This document shows, one piece after another, positions 1 through 12,240 of a stretch of DNA of 64,000 nt (positions within the stretch are counted from its first letter, which is position 1; each line of letters begins with the position of its first letter). The position numbers and the translations under genes are program-made. This DNA is from Nissolia schottii (taxonomy: Eukaryota > Streptophyta > Magnoliopsida > Fabales > Fabaceae). Location: contig QANU01047353.1 of NCBI GenBank assembly GCA_003254905.1, positions 170,986 to 234,985 of the forward strand. Reading direction: 5' to 3'. Under the pieces are notes generated by a model, which saw nothing but the letters and a program-made list of their open reading frames with translations, was not told where the DNA came from and searched no databases.

Positions 1-397
1 TTAGGCCAAGTCCATGCTTCATTACATTTTGTGGATGCACTAATCTATTCTAATGCTAATATTAGTTTCCGTGCACATTTTTTTTGTTATTCCTGGCTAT
101 ATAAATATATTTTGGGACAAAATTGAATTCATTGAACTTATTTATTCCCTGTTTGTTGGTGGGACCATCTAATTCAACTTAGATTATTGTCATTCAATCA
201 TTTTCGTGTCAATATAATGTGTTATCATATGTGAATTTAAAGAATTCAAAAAGGAAATGGAACTGTTCAATTAATAATGTTATTATGTATTATTATGTGT
301 GATATTTTATTATTGATTTTTTTATTGCGTATTTCACGTACCGGACTCATAGATTAATAAGAATTTCAATTGAGGAAAGAGAAAGGAGAAAAACATC
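1..397. promoter_or_regulatory. Upstream region of the DUF1639 gene
   Basis: AT-rich non-coding DNA before the first ATG of the next gene. I see no convincing TATA box at a fixed distance and no coding signal. It must hold the core promoter and 5' leader of the DUF1639 gene, because the purine-rich stretch at about 372-397 runs straight into its first ATG. Confidence 0.4.
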
Positions 398-3300
398 ATG
401 GGACAGCACATGCAAGGAACATGTGAAAGTGAGAAAAAACACAAAGGGCAACAATATGTACAGCAACAGCAGCAGTCTCTGTGTGCGTGTGGTTTCTTTC
501 CTGAGACCACAAAGGTTTCAGATTCAAATGCTCCTTCCATAATCCAAATCCAAACCCAAACAACAACAATAGCAATTATGTCCGCATTTGATTCTCCTCA
601 GACAACGACTGAGACAAGCCAAAGCACCAGCAACAACAGCGCCAGCCCCCCAAGTGGTAATGGTGGTGGTGATGTGTTGTTGCAATGGGGACACAGAAAG
701 AGGTCAAGGGCATCAAGGGTTGGTGCCATTGAAGATTCCTCATCCTCTGTTCATGTTCATCCCAAGCAGAAGAAGAGAACAATCAGCAGCAACCACACTG
801 TTGCTGCAAAGTTTTCTTCTGGATCCATGCCACCACCACCCCCTTTTGTTTCCTCCTCTTCTGCTGCTGCCTCCAATGGCAGAATTAGAAAATGTAGCCC
901 TAGGTATGAACATTTTCAAATTGTTAACTTTGCCCCCTCCCTCCCCCCCCTTTTTTTTTTTCAATTTAGGGTCATTTTATAGAGTGCTTATTGTTTTGTT
1001 AATCTAATCTTTCTAATCTTAGTGTCGCTTCAGTGAGAAAATGTAAGAAGCATTGCTGAGTCTCGGTGGCTCTAGGTGCTCTGGTTTTGTGTTAATTCAG
1101 TGAAAAAATTTCATGGATTAGATTTGTTTATTCTTTGATTAGACTGTTACATTTTAATCACCAACACAAGTTTATGGCTTAACTGGAACATAAGTGAGGA
1201 GTGTTGTCTTCCCATTTTTTTGGCCTTACCAAAAATAACCAAAATGCTATCTCACTTTCTGAGGAATTTTTTTTTTCTTCTTGCTTTTGATTTGTGTGAT
1301 GGATGATGAGGGTCACTGCACTTTTTATGGTTCTATTGCTCTTCTCTTTTGATCTTGTCTTGTTGGCATTGAACCAAAAATAGTACAAACTTGTTAGATT
1401 ATTAGAGATATAGCTAGCACTTCATAGTTCATACTTATGGTAAATTCCTCTTTTTTCTTTATGCCACTTCATTTTCTGGTTAGTGTTTTTTTTCCCCAAA
1501 CACATTGCGACTTTTGTTGCCCCAACCTCTTAAAGATGCCACTACTTCAAAAAAATGTTGTTCCACTTACAAGGGACTTCACTTTTTTCTTTTTAAGAAT
1601 TTAAATGCTTCTGCTTCAAATTTAAAACTTGGTGATAAAGTTCATCTGTTTTTCAAAACAGTCATAATGTGTGTATTGCCAGTTATGATAGAAGTTGGTA
1701 TGGGAATTAAAATTGTGTCCTTTAACCTAACCCAAAGGATATGGTTTTCTCTTATCTTGATAAAATTTCAGTAGAACATGATGTCCCCTAAAAACTTGGA
1801 GCATTTTCTTTTCTTTAGTCTAAAATCTAAACCACCAGGATTTAGAATTCCATTGGATTCCAACTAATCTGGCTTTATTTGAGCCGGTCTACTATCAGGA
1901 TAGAGCTCTCTCAACCCTAGTTTTTTTCATTTACAATACTTGTGTAGAAGCACTTTTTTTCCTTTGGTCTAAACCTCCATTATCCAAAAATCCTTTGACT
2001 CCAACTAATCTGACTCGAGTTAGGTCGGCCCAAACCCACTATAAAGATAAAACTTTCCAAACACTAGGTTTTTTTCCATTCACAAAACTCCGGTAGAAGC
2101 ATTTTTTTTTATATTTGCGCTATTATCATCTTTTTCTCAAACATCATTAGTTGGCCATGACCAGGAATTTGGAAGACCCTTCTGCAGCCGGAAGCGAGTC
2201 GCCTTCAAGGAACAGCCAGTGCAGCAACTCAGTCATTTCGAAATCTTCGGTGCCGAAAAAGCCTGCTTCCGGAATGGAAAGAAGCAACAAAAGGGTGCCT
2301 TCTTCTGTGTCAGCAAAGTCTCAGAAACCAAGTTTTTCTTCCACAAAACAAGCGTATGAGAGACTGAACAATAGCACTACTAGCCATGGAGATTCTGCCT
2401 CGGTGCAATCTGAACAGGAACACGGTGGCATTCACGCTGCTCCTCCGGCCGCAGCCTCACTGGCTGCTAATGGAGACAACAAGATCACTCTTGAGTGGCC
2501 AAGGATATACATTGCTCTATCAAGGAAAGAGAAAGAAGATGACTTCCTTGCTATGAAAGGGACAAAGATCCCTCAAAGACCAAAGAAAAGAGCAAAGAAC
2601 ATTGACAGATCTCTACAGGTATTACTAGAAAGTAGAAAACACACACTGAATTTGGCTTCTTTTTCACTCAAACTTAATATTATATGCATATCATATTTGT
2701 AAACCTGAACAAATCACAAAAAAAAGGGCAGTCCAATGCACGAAGCTCCCACCAAGTGGGGTTTGAGGAGGATAGATGCACGCAGTCCCAAAAGAGGCTG
2801 ATGTTTCTGGGAATGGATCATTTCTTGTCATTTTCTCAGTTAGATCTCTCACCATTAATTGAGATGGTGGGATCCATGTATGACATAAGCAATCAAAAGA
2901 TTGACGGTGAGAGATTAAACATGACTTGTCATGTGAAAAAATGATGTGAGAGGATTCATTCCCATTGTTGCTTGACTTTGAACCTTTGACCTCTATGTCA
3001 CAAGGCAGCATCTACCTTACCTTTGCTCTGAGCCTCGTCCTGTCCCTGAACAAATTCAAAATTTGGTTTCTTATTTAAACATTATTGTTGTTGGCTTGTT
3101 GCAGTACTGTTTTCCCGGGATGTGGCTATCAGACCTCACAAAGAGCAGATATGAGGTTAGGGAGAAGAAGTCTGTGAAGAAGGTAACCCTGCCTCCTTCC
3201 TCTATTTAGGCCTTGCATCTTTAGGTTGGCATGATAGGGCATTAGGGGTAAACAAAAGAGTAAACAGTCAAATTATTCCTTAAAAGGTTTTCAAGATATT

Positions 3301-3851
3301 TAGTGCTCTAAAAGTTTTGGACATCAATTTAGTCTTGCAATATATAAAATGGACAACAATAAAGCCTTCCAAATCCAATATATATCTAGACTATGAAAGA
3401 TCAAATTGATGTAAAGAATCTTTGAAGGACTAATTCGATGTCTCGCTCGATATTTAAAATGGACAACAATATAGCATTCTGATATATATTTAGACATCAA
3501 TTTAGACCTTAAATTGATGTATACTTTATACTATGAAAGATCAAATTGATGCATAGAATCTTTGAAGGACTACTTTAATGTCTCGCGTATCTTTCAAGAA
3601 CCAATTTGAGTACTTACTCGTGTATAAAACTTGGCTCCTTTTACTCTCACATATTTATATCTTTTTAGTAAGAATATATATAACATTTGATTAATTACTA
3701 TTTCTAGATAGTGAAACCTTGCATGATGTTATCATTCTTTGTGCATGATGAGAGACTGAGTTGTGTTGTTCTTGTTGCTGCTGTCTTGTGTATGCAGCAA
3801 AAGCGCAGAGGACTGAAAGGAATGGAAAGCTTGGACAGTGAATCCGAGTAA
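398..3851 (+). CDS. DUF1639 family protein, four exons
   Basis: Exons 398-903, 2165-2618, 3105-3182 and 3798-3851 join in frame to 363 residues. The N-terminal two thirds is low complexity: a Gln run near residue 23, Ser/Thr-rich stretches, and basic KRSR and KQKKR patches that could act as nuclear signals. The C-terminal core (about 275-363) is the family signature: ITLEWPRIYIALSRKEKEDD, then TKIPQRPKKRAKNIDRSLQ, then YCFPGMWLSDLTKSRYEVRE, ending KRRGLKGMESLDSESE. This matches plant DUF1639 proteins, whose biochemical role is unknown to me. The start is uncertain. ATG 398 opens the longest frame, but an in-frame ATG at 578 (MSAFDS...) would give 303 residues, and the stretch between is poorly conserved in character. 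The second acceptor (2162-2164) was chosen because it is the one that restores frame. The gene is convergent with ARPC2. Confidence 0.85.
1801..2099. repeat. Tandem duplication in DUF1639 intron 1
   Basis: Two head-to-tail diverged units of about 150 bp, 1801-1949 and 1950-2099. Each starts with a T-rich GCA(T/C)TTTT tract, passes through a CCAACTAATCTG(A/G)CT block and ends in GTAGAA. A third unit begins at 2100 and breaks off after its T tract, just upstream of the exon 2 acceptor. It is non-coding. The rest of intron 1 (904-1800) shows nothing I recognise. Confidence 0.6.
2726..3043 (+). mobile_element. Au-type SINE, split by a MITE
   Basis: The 2726-2808 part has the Au SINE head pattern: GTCCAATGCACGAAGCTCCC, then AAGTGGGGTTTGAGGAGG and a GCACGCAGTCC block. 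The remaining part, 2964-3043, has the tail pattern with TTTGACCTCTATGTCACAAGG, a TACCTTACC block and a GAGCCTCGTCC end. The interruption is an inverted-repeat element at 2809-2963. Au SINEs are tRNA-derived, LINE-mobilised elements found widely in flowering plants. This copy sits in intron 2 of the DUF1639 gene, sense strand. A second copy lies in the CTP synthase gene. Confidence 0.72.
2809..2963. mobile_element. MITE nested in the Au SINE
   Basis: A 155-bp insert with inverted ends: left GGGAATGGATC, and the reverse complement of the right end GGGAATGAATC. Further inward, CTCTCACC and GGTGAGAG form a second inverted pair. It has no coding capacity. It interrupts the SINE, so it is the younger insertion. 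I could not define a clean target duplication, so the superfamily is open. Confidence 0.6.
3340..3600. repeat. Tandem duplication in DUF1639 intron 3
   Basis: Two diverged copies of a block containing AAAATGGACAACAAT (near 3346 and 3456), then ACTATGAAAGATCAAATTGATG (near 3391 and 3531) and GAATCTTTGAAGGACTA followed by ATGTCTCGC. Unit spacing is about 110-140 bp. It is non-coding, of unknown origin, possibly an old MITE duplicated in place. Confidence 0.55.
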
Positions 3852-4074
3852 GAAGCATATAACCTGGCTTTCTATTTTCAAAGCTAGGTGGGTGATAAGT
3901 GAAAACATGAAGAAGAAGAAGAGCCTTTTCTTTTCGAAAATCTTGAGAGCTATTGGCATGACAGTACTTAAAATTGGGTACTAATGGTTCCTCCATCCCT
4001 TCTTCATAACCTTGCCATTGTGATTGGCTCACATTACCAGTTGTACTGAATAGAGATTACTTAATGCTCTTCAC

Positions 4075-4308
4075 GAGAAATTCTTAGGTGCTCTCAAAGA
4101 GAAAGGTTGTACTATATTGATAAAGCTTGTACTATATTGATATATTCCATTCAATATTTTCGCTACCTTTATCATTTTACTAAAAATGCGGTGAAAGTAG
4201 GATATTCTTTCGTGTTCTTAGAGTAAGAGAAAAGGTTTGCTCTGTTCCATTTATCACTTAACAACTCAGCTTTGTGGATCATATTCTAAGAACATCTAAG
4301 AATTTCTC
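4075..4308. mobile_element. MITE with GAGAAATTCTTAG ends
   Basis: Inverted ends: left GAGAAATTCTTAGGTGCTCT; reverse complement of right GAGAAATTCTTAGATGTTCT. An inner block (AGAGTAAGAGAAAAGGTTTG, then TAACAACTCAGC) recurs in the element at 18996-19142, so this is a small family with two copies here. It lies in the convergent space between DUF1639 and ARPC2. Confidence 0.6.
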
Positions 4309-5549
4309 CCTTTTTGAGTAGTAATATGAGGGATGGAAGCCAATAATTAGCAACTCTGACGACTTAAATGCTCTCGGATCAATATTGTCATTTTGCTACA
4401 ACTAGGGATGGCAATTGATATTTGATCACACAGATATATCCACGATACTCAAATGCGGGTAATTTTTGTATGTGGGGATGGGGACAGAAGTTTGTCCGTG
4501 AATAAAAATGAGATGAATATGAAAACATGCTATCCAATCTAATGGAGATAACCAACATTAATACCTTCACCCCGCCTATTGTCCACGTCATTCAATTGCA
4601 AGTAAAATTGTAAAATAATATGCTGCACAGTTAACAAGAAATTCTTGTGTGATCGTATAACATCATACGTTAAATACGTTTCTAATCGCAAAAAATGACA
4701 TTTCAATTTTAAATGGTATGTTCTCTCAAGGTGAGAGGACTAAAATTTCATTGAGTAAAATAGAGTATATTTAATATGACACTTAATGATCACGCTAATT
4801 TTTCACAGGCTACACTCAACTAAGCCGTAAAAACTTTGCAGAAAGGAATATTCAGTGATTGCTGCTAAAGCTTCCCCTGCATCCAGCTTTCAGTGCTCTC
4901 CTTCAACCCATACTTTGCTATTCATTTAACATATTATTAAGGATCAAAAACAAGAGCAACAATTCTTTGTGATAGGAAAGACTCTGTGATGTACGAGTAA
5001 ACATGGTGAATTTGAACAGAAATCCACAAAAGCATGCCACACTACACGGTCTTGCATCTAGTTTGAAACCCCTCAAAACTCAAACAGGTTATCCATACCA
5101 TCTCATTAGCAAGTATTAACTTGCATCAAAACACTAACAATTACTTTACAATTAAAGGGAAACCAGATGAATGCCTCAAAAAAAGGAAGATACTTAGATA
5201 TGTAACCCCAAAATACACCTAAACAGTACACCACATGCAGTTGATAAACAATTGTACATTTTAATAACTAAAATTTGGTCGATCGTTTATCTTCTATCCT
5301 TTTTTTCTACCATGAATAAATTACAGGCGCCTGGAGCAGTCTGCAAAAATAGTTCTGCAATTCCTTGAAGTTCAAAACACAAATCGCATCTCCAAGTGCT
5401 ACAAGCATATGCATCAGTCTGCAAACATTGAAATATGCCCCAGCAGTTCCTCGGTCAGCGATTTCGTAGCTCAAAAGAAACAAAACACATGTAGTTTCTT
5501 TCTCCAAAGGAAGCAGAACATCTTGTACTTTCTCATCAAACCTTCACCT
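4309..5549. other. Convergent intergenic space and ARPC2 3' region
   Basis: Contains a degraded fragment at about 4404-4590 of the GGGATGGCAAT / TATCC repeat family (compare the complete element at 54713-55256). The part nearest 5549 is the 3' untranslated region of ARPC2 on the minus strand. I saw no other gene. Confidence 0.4.
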
Positions 5550-8500
5550 CTATGAAAATGAGTTGACTCTTGATTCCTTGTTGAGGCCCTATGACCCAGT
5601 ACAAAATTTTCAGTAAGTATTAACAATATTACTATGAAAATTGGCAATAAATACAATACTAGTTAAAAACCATCACAACACCCATTAACATGCAAATAAC
5701 TAACCAGCCGTTTGAAGGATCTGTTGAGTTTAGTTTTCTTTGGACTTTCGAGATCTGGTTTGGCACGACCCAGAGCCTACAAAACAAGCATAGGTTCTCT
5801 TACTAATTTACTATGAAATGTCAACAAATTAGTAAGGGGAAAATGGCAACCAATGACCTTGTGTCAGGCTAAAAAGGCAATTAATCGAAAATGTATATGT
5901 CATCATGGGCTAATGCCCAAAATATCTTCCCTTCTACCATGCAAACTATCCAATGGGTAATATGTAACTTGTGTGGGGTTTAAGTCGGGCTCTAAGCCAA
6001 CAATTAAATCTACCTAACCAGTTGCATACCTCACTTATGTTGGGACAACATACAAAAGCAAAAGTGGAACTTTCCCCACCCAAAAAAAAAGTTTTTCAAT
6101 AAAGCATAGCAGACCATTGATGTAATATTCACTACATTACTTTCTATGATCAAGCTGCAAAGTCAAATTAGGGTGAACCACAAAGCTTTAGGCAAACAAG
6201 TACCTGAATCAAGGACTCCACTCGGCGCCGCATCCGTGTATGCATAAATCCTTCTGAGCACTGTTACCAATATTGATAATGTAGACTCGGATCAAACAAA
6301 ATTTTGCAAGTTTATTCGAATTTAGGGTATTATTGTTCTTTATCATTGGACAATATATAACAGAATTAGCAGAAGCTTCCAACTCCTTTCCATTATTTAT
6401 TCTCCCATTTTCGCATTACTCCTCCTTCCATCTGTTCTTAAACAAACCGCATGTTATTGTTTAAATCTAAATTAACAAACTACATATCACCATATCCTGT
6501 CTTCACCTTCTGGCAGTGCCCCTCTTTTTTCTCAAATAACAATGATACTTCAAAATCTGTTAAATTATCTGTCAAATAACTTATGGATGAATAAAATATT
6601 CAATATAAGCATGTTAGGGACACGACAGATTGTATTCGTGGCCAGCATCTATAGATTTATTAAAAGGTATGCATGCCAAGAAATGAACGAACACACTCTC
6701 TCTCTCGCTAAAGTTATTTAAAGATTTAATTCTCAAGAATGATTAGAAAGAAAGGAGAGAGAGCATAAAACAAATAATAATTACTCTAATTTATGAACTA
6801 CATTATAAGAAAAATATAAATGTAAAAATTTGTTCCCTTTAAATTTGTTGTCTGTTGATTAATTTACATAACTCCTTTGAAACATTTGTCAATAATCAAA
6901 AGCCCATGTGTGCATTAATTTATACACCCATGCATGTACATTACACCATGCAGTTAGACACCCCATTTACTTTGTCCTAAGCCTCAATCTTTTAAGATCT
7001 ACTTACAAAAACACATACAGAATAGTCACAATGATATTTCAGAGAATATGACATTTAAAAGCTCTAGATTAACAATGTAAAGTTATAATTCTACAAAAAA
7101 GATGGCAATATCTTCCTGATTATACTAGATCAAGCTCAGCATGCTCATTTGAACACATGATAACATGATACCATTTGAACACACCAAAGAGATTTGGTTC
7201 ATAGAAACCACTACCTTAACATGATAGCTAACATATGCATGAAATGTTGACAGATTCCACACCGTACGATCCAGTTTTGGGCCTTCAACATGACGAGGGA
7301 AGATAACTGCAGAGTTGAACATATTACAACGCAATGCTACTAACCAAAAGAAATGCAATACATGTTGCGAGTTGCGACACTTTTCCAGACACTAACCAAA
7401 TGTCACAAATCCTGAATTTGCAGATAACGCATCAGCAGAAACTCCTTTTAGTTCCAGTGGAGACGTAGGAGACCACGAACAAGGAGGGGTATTATTAAGC
7501 CCAGCTGTACGCCTGGCTTCGACAAATTCCTAAATTAAAATAAACCTTGAAAGTTGAAACCATCAAACCACCCAACAAAAGAGCATAGCACCACATAAGA
7601 ATAGTTTGCAACATGCAATGAAAATATTCCTCTGTCTCTCTCCCCCCACTGTCTTAATCCCACTGACCCTTATGAGATAGGCATTGACTAAAAAACCATA
7701 CCTGCAAAAATGAAGTTGCAAGGACAGTGTCTATTGAATCGCTGAATCTCATAGGATACACCACAGTCACCTTATCAGCCTGTCAATAGAAACTATTTCA
7801 TCATCTAATCCTGAAAGAGACTTCCCTCTCAAATAACTAAACCAGGCCAATTTAAACAATTCAAACATTAATCAAGACAGTGAGACAAATCTACAAAGCC
7901 AGACCCAGCATATGCTTTCAAAGCATAACATAGTCAAATCTAGAATAAAGTAGATTTTTCAAATTTCACATAAAGAGATTTCATTGTTTTATTATTTTCT
8001 CCTTTACTTTGTTTCCCAACTCAGAACTAACAGTGACATTTTTTGCAGTTTGCAGGTTTGCAAACAACAGGAGAAGCATTGTCTTCTTATATCAGTTTAT
8101 ATGCTTAGTTGATGCAGGAGGTTTCTTTGGCACAGCACACATTCAATAATATTCAGTGTAAAGCACAAGATCGTTTTAAGGGAGTTTCCCAATGAGATAT
8201 GTCAACGGATTGGACAGCTTGGCTCCATGGATTTTGTTTTTGATCGTTGTTTGCAATTTCCTTTTAAAAGAGGATCCCGTCCTCCAAAATCATTGTAATT
8301 TCTTCTCAAAATCTTAATAAATTTCTTTTTGATCATATAACATGATATATCCTATGAAGCCCCATTGCTATGTGTCATTCATCTAGATTTTAGTTACTTA
8401 CAAGAGGAAAAACCAGTTGGTAATGTGAACTTACAGAAATTTTTGTAAGTCACCAAAAGAATTTGGGAAGCATAACAAAGTCAGGACCTTAGATGAATAT

Positions 8501-11500
8501 TTTGAAGTAATGTTGTGCTTATGGCTGAGGAAAATACAAGAAACTTTTAAAGATAAATTACCACTTACTCTCTTTACAATGTTATGGAACCAGTTCACGC
8601 AAAGCTTTATCTGTTTTTGGCAAAATGCCAATTCTTTCTCTGCTCAAAGATGACATTAAGAAGTGGTCTATTCAGAGGTTTATCTCTGTTACTGCAACAG
8701 GATTGGCAACGTTTCTTTGATCATCTTTCTATATCACTCTTTGTTGTTGTTCTCTCTCGAATCCTATTAATTCAGTCTTAGCCTTTGCCATTTTACATAT
8801 ATTTTCCAATAAAAATTCTTTACATTGTATATATAAAATCCAATAGCAAACAATATTTAAGCGAAAAAGAAGTTAATCCTGCATACAGTATGTTGTTACC
8901 TGTGGAACAAGAAAAAAAGACTCCTTTGGCCGATGCACAAGGGCGACAAGTGGTTCTGTGTCCGGAGCAACAGTTCTAGAAGCAAGATGTTTTAAAATTA
9001 CTCTCAATGGCGCACCAAGGACAACCTCCCTTACTGATGCAACTTTTACCAAAAAAGCATGTTTTTGGTCTGCACAAAATCAAGAATACCACAATAAACA
9101 TCCCATTATAAACACAAGAATGACTTTTATTGCATATATAGCAAGATTATTTTAAAAATCCTATCTAATAATAATAAATATTAATTATTGAGACCAAAAA
9201 AATGAAAAGAATTTACTGTGATAATAAAAATCTAGTTCTTCTCAACTGTTTTAATGCATCGAAAATACCACAGCTAACAAATCCAGCTTAAGAGGAGAAG
9301 GTTCTCATAGAACGGGGAATTGCAATTAAAAGTTTTGAAACTGTGATAACTAAAATAAAATGCTCAATGTATCAGCAGTTAGAAAGCTTATGATGAATGA
9401 TAACAGAATATACAGAACCAGCTGTACCTTGATTTGCAGGAAGCTTTGACAGATTTATTTTCAATGTCAGGTTAAAGCCATCCCTCGGAGGATCAAGAAT
9501 TTGTACAATAGACCCATATGCAGCTTTTATCGCTTCTATGGCTCCAAAAGGAAGTCCACGGACAAAAATAGTTTCTGAAGATGGGGTAGGCAATGATACT
9601 GACAGCAACAAAATATGAGGATTCTTCATTGACACCTACAATCATTTTTTCTTGGTCAAATGGGCAACCCAAAACTCTCAAATCCTACTAATATCTAACG
9701 AAGCAAATAAGTCTTAAACTTAAACTGAAACACTAAGGTGCAACCCAAAACTGTCAAACCCTACTTATATCTAACAAAAACTACTAATTTTCTACACTAA
9801 AATCGTGATTACCTGAACATGATATCGAACATCATCAAACTCCACCCAATGGTGATCCAGTTCAACACCTTTTTCAAGACTGAAACAGATATTGAGTAAA
9901 CATTAGAAATATGTCAAAGAACATTAAAGCAGAAGTAAGTTCAGGTTTCATGATTATTTCTTGATTAGAAGAGGAATGGAAATGCTAGAAACCGATAATC
10001 AGAACTGAAAATCCTTTATTTGTATTGTGCAGCTTAGTAGGGACATATTGTAGGTTCATATGCCAGGTGAAATTGGTTCAGAGATATATAAAATGATAAA
10101 GGAAACAAAAAATTGTGTGTTTATTCAATGAGTTATAAGAGTTCTTGGTCAAGATGAACCGAGAACCAAAGAGATGCAATTGAGAGAACTAATTTGAGAG
10201 TGTATCTCTGCCACGGTTTCAAGGCCTGAGCCCAATGTTATTATTAATGAGAATAGCCCACTGGTAGGGATAGGTGAAGAGGTCCATAGTAGTACACCTA
10301 AGATTAAGAAGAAATCCTCTTATGATAAGGTGTACACTAGGAGGAGGACAGATTAGTAATTCCACATAATTAATGAGGCAAGACTGGTAGATTTAGGGTT
10401 GGGCAAGATGCACTGACGGCTGTCATCCGGAAGATTAGACCAAATCTCAATTAGGAGAGAAGGCAGCCTCTCGAAGAGCTATCACCATTATCACTAATCC
10501 TTATTTTCTTTCTACATCAATAACAATTCTCTTAATCAAGTATTATTTCTTAGATTACTATTTGGTGCCATTACAGTCTCTAACTCTCCAGAAACTTCCA
10601 CAACAAGCTAACAGGCTTTGCCCTCTCTCAGTTACTCTGATTATTCATTTCCCAACCCCCCCAACCCAAAAAAACAACTTTTCCCCGCCCTAGTCACTAC
10701 CTGTTCAGCCCCTTACTTTCCTTATTCATGCTATTCGTATACAATTTGGGCTGACTATTATTCCCAGGCCCCTTTCCCCCCTTTTCTCTCCTTACATACA
10801 CCTTTATAATAATTGCCCATCTGCAATATTGCATAGGTACAGGTACCAGATACGAAAATTTTGAAGGGGAAAAAAATAGGGAACAGGTATGGGAGAATAC
10901 ATTATTTAAAAATATACCCTAAGAAAGTTAAATAATAAGATAAATGTAATTTAACTTAGTTTTCACCAAAGTACTACAAAATATATCAAACAAGCAACAA
11001 CATATAAAGCGGTACAAGATTAGAAGAGATGAAATGGTAATTCAATTCATTTAAAAGCAATCTAAAAAGGTACAAGATTTTGGGGGTTTCAACTTATTGC
11101 AATGTTTGACCTACAAGTACCCATACCAGGTAACGGCAGCTATTTAGGAGTACCCCATGCTTCAAGAGGCCATCTATCAAGGGCCACATAAGGTTCTTTC
11201 CTTTACATGTCTGCAACGTGTGACGTCTGCCTACTCGGAATCATTTCCACATACATTCTTACACAGTTCTGTGGTTGTTGTTTCTATATGGAATTCCTTA
11301 TTTGGCATTTTGGTAAAATGTTGGACGTGTCCCAAATTCATTGACCACTTTTGTCTTTTTTTTTTTTTTTTGGGTTTCCTACATGTATCCTCCCACCAGA
11401 GTCAATGCTATTCGAGCATTTGAAGTCTCATAAGGTTATGTCTTTGACCAACACCACCGGTTATTCCATTCCCATGACTCTAACTCAAGACCACAGGTTA

Positions 11501-11993
11501 AAGGAACCTACCACTCCAACCATCCAAATTTTCAATGACTTTAGCTTTCATTGATAGAGTTGCAAAAGTAAAGAGGCAATTCGCAAACTGTGCTACCAAA
11601 GTGTGTGTGAGTACCGATTCGATGAAGTTACATAACACTTGGCTCTACGAGACTATATTACCAAACAAACAAGCTTCGATTTTTAATTTTTGGCACGAAC
11701 TGGCGTTTCACCTCTACAACACTCCTCCCACTCTCTAACCCACTCAGTGGAAACAAAAATTAAAAATAAATAAATAAATGAATGAATGAATAAAGTGGAC
11801 GAAATTGGAATTCAACCCTACGAAACACACGACGAGAAATAAAAAAAGACTAAAATGATGGAAAGGAAAGGAGCTGAAGCTAAATATAGAGAATAAAATA
11901 CGAAACAAGATGAGTTTGAAGGGGAAGGTACTTTTGAACCCGATTCAATAAGGTCTGGAGCAGGAATCTAGAATGGGACTGCAGGAGTATCAT
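5550..11993 (-). CDS. ARPC2A: Arp2/3 complex subunit 2 (ARPC2, p34-Arc), ten exons
   Basis: Minus-strand exons, 5' to 3': 11932-11993, 9813-9879, 9428-9635, 8900-9069, 7702-7779, 7397-7529, 7215-7306, 6204-6260, 5705-5776, 5550-5588. They join in frame to 325 residues, starting MILLQSHSRFLLQTLL. Signature stretches: EKGVELDHHWVEFDDVRYHV (22-42), KNPHILLLSVSLPTP, the QILDPPRDGFNLTLKIN block, APLRVILKHLASRTVAP and FPRHVEGPKLDRTVWNLSTF with AYVSYHVK (about 242-270). A basic C-terminal helix, HTRMRRRVESLIQALGRAKP, follows. ARPC2 pairs with ARPC4 to form the core of the complex that nucleates branched actin; Arabidopsis mutants (DISTORTED2) have misshapen trichomes. The pattern fits the ARPC2A/DIS2 type, and the length is close to what I recall for it. 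All introns are GT-AG. Intron 1 is about 2 kb. Confidence 0.93.
9880..11931. other. ARPC2 intron 1 with possible LTR-element debris
   Basis: Large first intron. Around 10130-10610 the plus strand has non-AT-rich sequence with short stretches that could be read like a copia polyprotein spacer (KVYTRRR at about 10328). This is weak evidence for an old, broken LTR-element fragment. A microsatellite-like T tract lies at about 11357-11372 and an (AAAT/GAAT)n tract at 11765-11793. No host coding signal was seen. Confidence 0.3.
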
Positions 11994-12240
11994 CGATCAA
12001 TCCCCTCTGTTTCTCTTCTGGCGATGATGACGTTGGAGCTTTGAGAGAGAGAGAGAGAGAGAAAGAGAGTGAGAGTGTGTGTGTTCCTTTGGGGTCAGAA
12101 GAAGCAGAAGAAGAACAGATCGATCGAGATTCTTTGCTTCGCGCTGTGTGCGGATGGATTTCTGCACCAAAATCCAAAATCAATTTCGTTTTTGCATCAT
12201 CGTGCGTTTTGGTGCGTTTTGCTAATCATCATTGTTGACC
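11994..12240 (-). promoter_or_regulatory. ARPC2 5' leader region with GA/CT repeat
   Basis: On the minus strand this is the DNA just upstream of the ARPC2 ATG. A (GA)n tract at about 12043-12068 on the plus strand reads as a CT repeat in the leader, a common feature of plant 5' UTRs. Several short open frames cross it but none looks coding. Confidence 0.45.
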
